From the NCBI GenBank assembly GCA_028280505.1, contig JANQLO010000049.1:61975-125974 (forward strand): a DNA stretch of 64,000 nucleotides. Reading direction: 5' to 3'. Every line of letters starts with the position of its first letter. Within the stretch, counting starts at the first letter, position 1. The position numbers and the translations under genes were made by a program. The notes under the pieces were generated by a model that did no database searches, was not told where the DNA came from, and saw only the letters and a program-made list of their open reading frames with translations. Positions 62,470 to 64,000 of this stretch are shown piece after piece. The stretch comes from Chromatiales bacterium. Its GTDB lineage: Bacteria; Pseudomonadota; Gammaproteobacteria; Chromatiales; Chromatiaceae.

Positions 62470-64000
62470 ATGCGTAAGTCGTCCTCGCTGATTCGCCTTG
62501 CCAGTGCCTTGCTGGTGATCACCGCTCATTACTCGCTTATGGCGAAGGCCGCGGCGCCGGTTGAATTACAAACCTATGACGTCGGTAGTCTCGCCGGGCA
62601 ACTCAGTGTGGAGCAGGGCACGGCGAGCTACCGCCTGCCGATCAGTGTACCGCCGGGTGTGGCAGGGGTGACCCCGGAACTGGCTCTCAGCTATTCCAGC
62701 CTGAACGGCGGTGGCGTCATGGGACCGGGTTGGGCACTCGATGGGCTGTCTACCATTGCACGCTGTGGCCGTACCCTGGAACAAGACGGCAGCAAGGTAA
62801 GTATCGAATGGCAGCAGACCGACCGCTATTGCCTGGATGGCCAGCGTCTCATCCTGGTCGCTGGGACCCACGGTACCGATGGCTCCGAATATCGCACCGA
62901 AACTGACGGTATCGCCCGTATTCGTGCCCATGGTCAGGCCGGGCAGGGGCCGGCCTGGTTCAGTGTGCAGACCAAAGCCGGACAGACCATCGAATACGGC
63001 AACACCGCGGATTCACGTATCGAGGCCCATGGCCGGGCCGAAGCCCTGGCTTGGGCACAAAACCGCATCACCGATGCGGTCGGCAACTTCATCGACTACG
63101 TCTACCAGGAAGAAACCGCGCATACCGAGTATCGCATTGCCTCGATTGCTTACACCGGCAATGGTGCTATCGCACCGACCAACGAAGTGCGCTTCACCTA
63201 CACCGACCTGCCCAGTGGCGAGATCAAGCCGCAGTACATCGTTGGGGTGACTACAAAGCTCACCAAGCAACTGTCGACAGTCGAAACCTATGCCGATGGC
63301 GTCAAGGTTTCTGATTACAACCTCAGTTACCTCGTACGTCAGGATAAACCGGATTTGCTTGAGAAGGTGCAGCTGTGTGAGGGCAGTGGCTTGTGTCAAT
63401 CACCGGTCAGGTTTGCTTGGCAGCAGGCCGGCTCGCCCAATGCTTTTGCGTCCTATGCCACCTGGCGTTCTTCAGGCTATCCCAGGGCGTCGGTTGAGGA
63501 TCCATTCGATTACAACGGCGGCACCATGAGGGTGGCAAAAGCCATGCACACTTTGGATGTCAATGGCGACGGCTTACAAGATTTGGTGATTGAGTCGCAA
63601 CGAACGGCATACCAGGACGGTCCTTCCGCGCTATCGATCTGGCTGTCGAACGGTACCTCGTTTCAACCCTGGACAGGCGGTTCCTCCGGTAGCAATCAGA
63701 ACGCGATCGGTATAGGTGATGTCAACGGCGATGGAAAGGCGGATTTCATCAAGGCACTGAGCAGTGGCACCGTACAAGTCGCATTGCAGGGAGCGGGTGG
63801 TTTTGGCGCTTACACTACTTGGCGTTCGTCCGGTTATCCTGTTGTAAGGATCGAAGACCCGTCGCCATTTAACTATTACGGTGACCGCATATCGGTGGCG
63901 AAGGCCATGCGTCTTTTGGATGTCAACGGTGACGGTTTTCAGGATTTGCTCATTGAATCGGGCCAAACGGTGTACGGAGACGGCCCTTCCAACCTAACGG
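62470..64000 (+). CDS. SpvB/FG-GAP (Rhs/Tc-toxin-like) secreted protein, N-terminal part
   Basis: 510 residues visible, open to the window edge. A signal peptide (ASALLVITAHYSLMAKAAAP) is followed by an SpvB-type start, GTASYRLPISVPPGVAGVTP (about 56-75), ELALSYSSLNGGGVMGPGWA and LDGLSTIARCGRTL. From about 320 on there are two long near-identical repeats, each with YxTWRSSGYP, a VAKAMxxLDVNGDGxQDLxIE block (calcium-binding D-x-N-x-D-G of FG-GAP/VCBS type) and xDGPS. This is the N-terminal module of large Rhs/TcdB-like proteins whose C-terminal part is often a toxin. The C-terminus and any immunity gene lie outside. Confidence 0.85.
   Translation, partial: MRKSSSLIRLASALLVITAHYSLMAKAAAPVELQTYDVGSLAGQLSVEQGTASYRLPISVPPGVAGVTPELALSYSSLNGGGVMGPGWALDGLSTIARCGRTLEQDGSKVSIEWQQTDRYCLDGQRLILVAGTHGTDGSEYRTETDGIARIRAHGQAGQGPAWFSVQTKAGQTIEYGNTADSRIEAHGRAEALAWAQNRITDAVGNFIDYVYQEETAHTEYRIASIAYTGNGAIAPTNEVRFTYTDLPSGEIKPQYIVGVTTKLTKQLSTVETYADGVKVSDYNLSYLVRQDKPDLLEKVQLCEGSGLCQSPVRFAWQQAGSPNAFASYATWRSSGYPRASVEDPFDYNGGTMRVAKAMHTLDVNGDGLQDLVIESQRTAYQDGPSALSIWLSNGTSFQPWTGGSSGSNQNAIGIGDVNGDGKADFIKALSSGTVQVALQGAGGFGAYTTWRSSGYPVVRIEDPSPFNYYGDRISVAKAMRLLDVNGDGFQDLLIESGQTVYGDGPSNLT

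Overview
The window looks like chromosomal DNA of a sulfur-oxidizing gammaproteobacterium of the Chromatiales / thiotrophic-symbiont type. The evidence is a complete reverse-type dissimilatory sulfite reductase operon in the Allochromatium order dsrABEFHCMKLJOPNRS (47246-61060), a separate soxXYZA cluster (25388-27572), a TauE/SafE-type exporter, bacteriohemerythrins and a glucosylglycerate (osmolyte) cluster. The last suggests a saline habitat. Species cannot be told from the sequence alone.

Layout. 1-2254: end of a salicylate-synthase-like gene, a phosphopantetheinyl transferase, and a broken, AT-richer methyltransferase gene. 2387-7037: a selenoneine-type locus, with senC (SelD fused to an NADH-dehydrogenase-like flavoprotein), senA (EgtB-like) and divergent senB. 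A small MITE-like inverted-repeat element (7034-7302) sits exactly at the end of senB and of a malonyl-CoA synthetase gene. 8990-11938: an old-yellow-enzyme reductase and a hybrid histidine kinase. 12141-16047: a three-gene glucosylglycerate operon. 16514-22187: housekeeping and envelope genes (OmpA-like, pabB, galU, rhodanese, LpxL-like acyltransferase). 22289-31670: a VWA membrane protein pair, soxXYZA, an M48 protease and a MoxR/VWA pair. 31962-41906: many conserved hypothetical genes, two 2OG-Fe(II) oxygenases, tandem hemerythrins, an LpxH-like phosphoesterase, a frameshifted tusA remnant, a TSUP exporter and a glycosyltransferase. 41918-46837: a hydrolase/cytochrome c fusion, a cysteine-free DsrC paralogue, and a compact minus-strand operon of TauD-like oxygenase, a 62-aa protein, a 238-aa protein and a Cas6/Cmx6-like protein with no CRISPR array. 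This operon diverges from dsrA across a promoter region holding an FNR-like palindrome. 61172-64000: an HTH/coiled-coil protein, a Fur-box-like site, a small anchored protein and the start of an SpvB/FG-GAP-type secreted protein that runs off the window.

How they work together. SoxXYZA would start periplasmic thiosulfate oxidation, producing stored or persulfidic sulfur (soxB and soxCD are not in this window). DsrEFH and DsrC relay sulfur to rDsrAB, DsrL supplies or accepts electrons with NAD(H), and DsrMKJOP links DsrC trisulfide/thiol chemistry to the quinone pool. DsrN makes siroheme amide, and DsrR and DsrS are accessory factors. The sen genes, the Cas6-like operon, the cysteine-free DsrC paralogue and the heme-bearing hydrolase are the parts most worth a second look.
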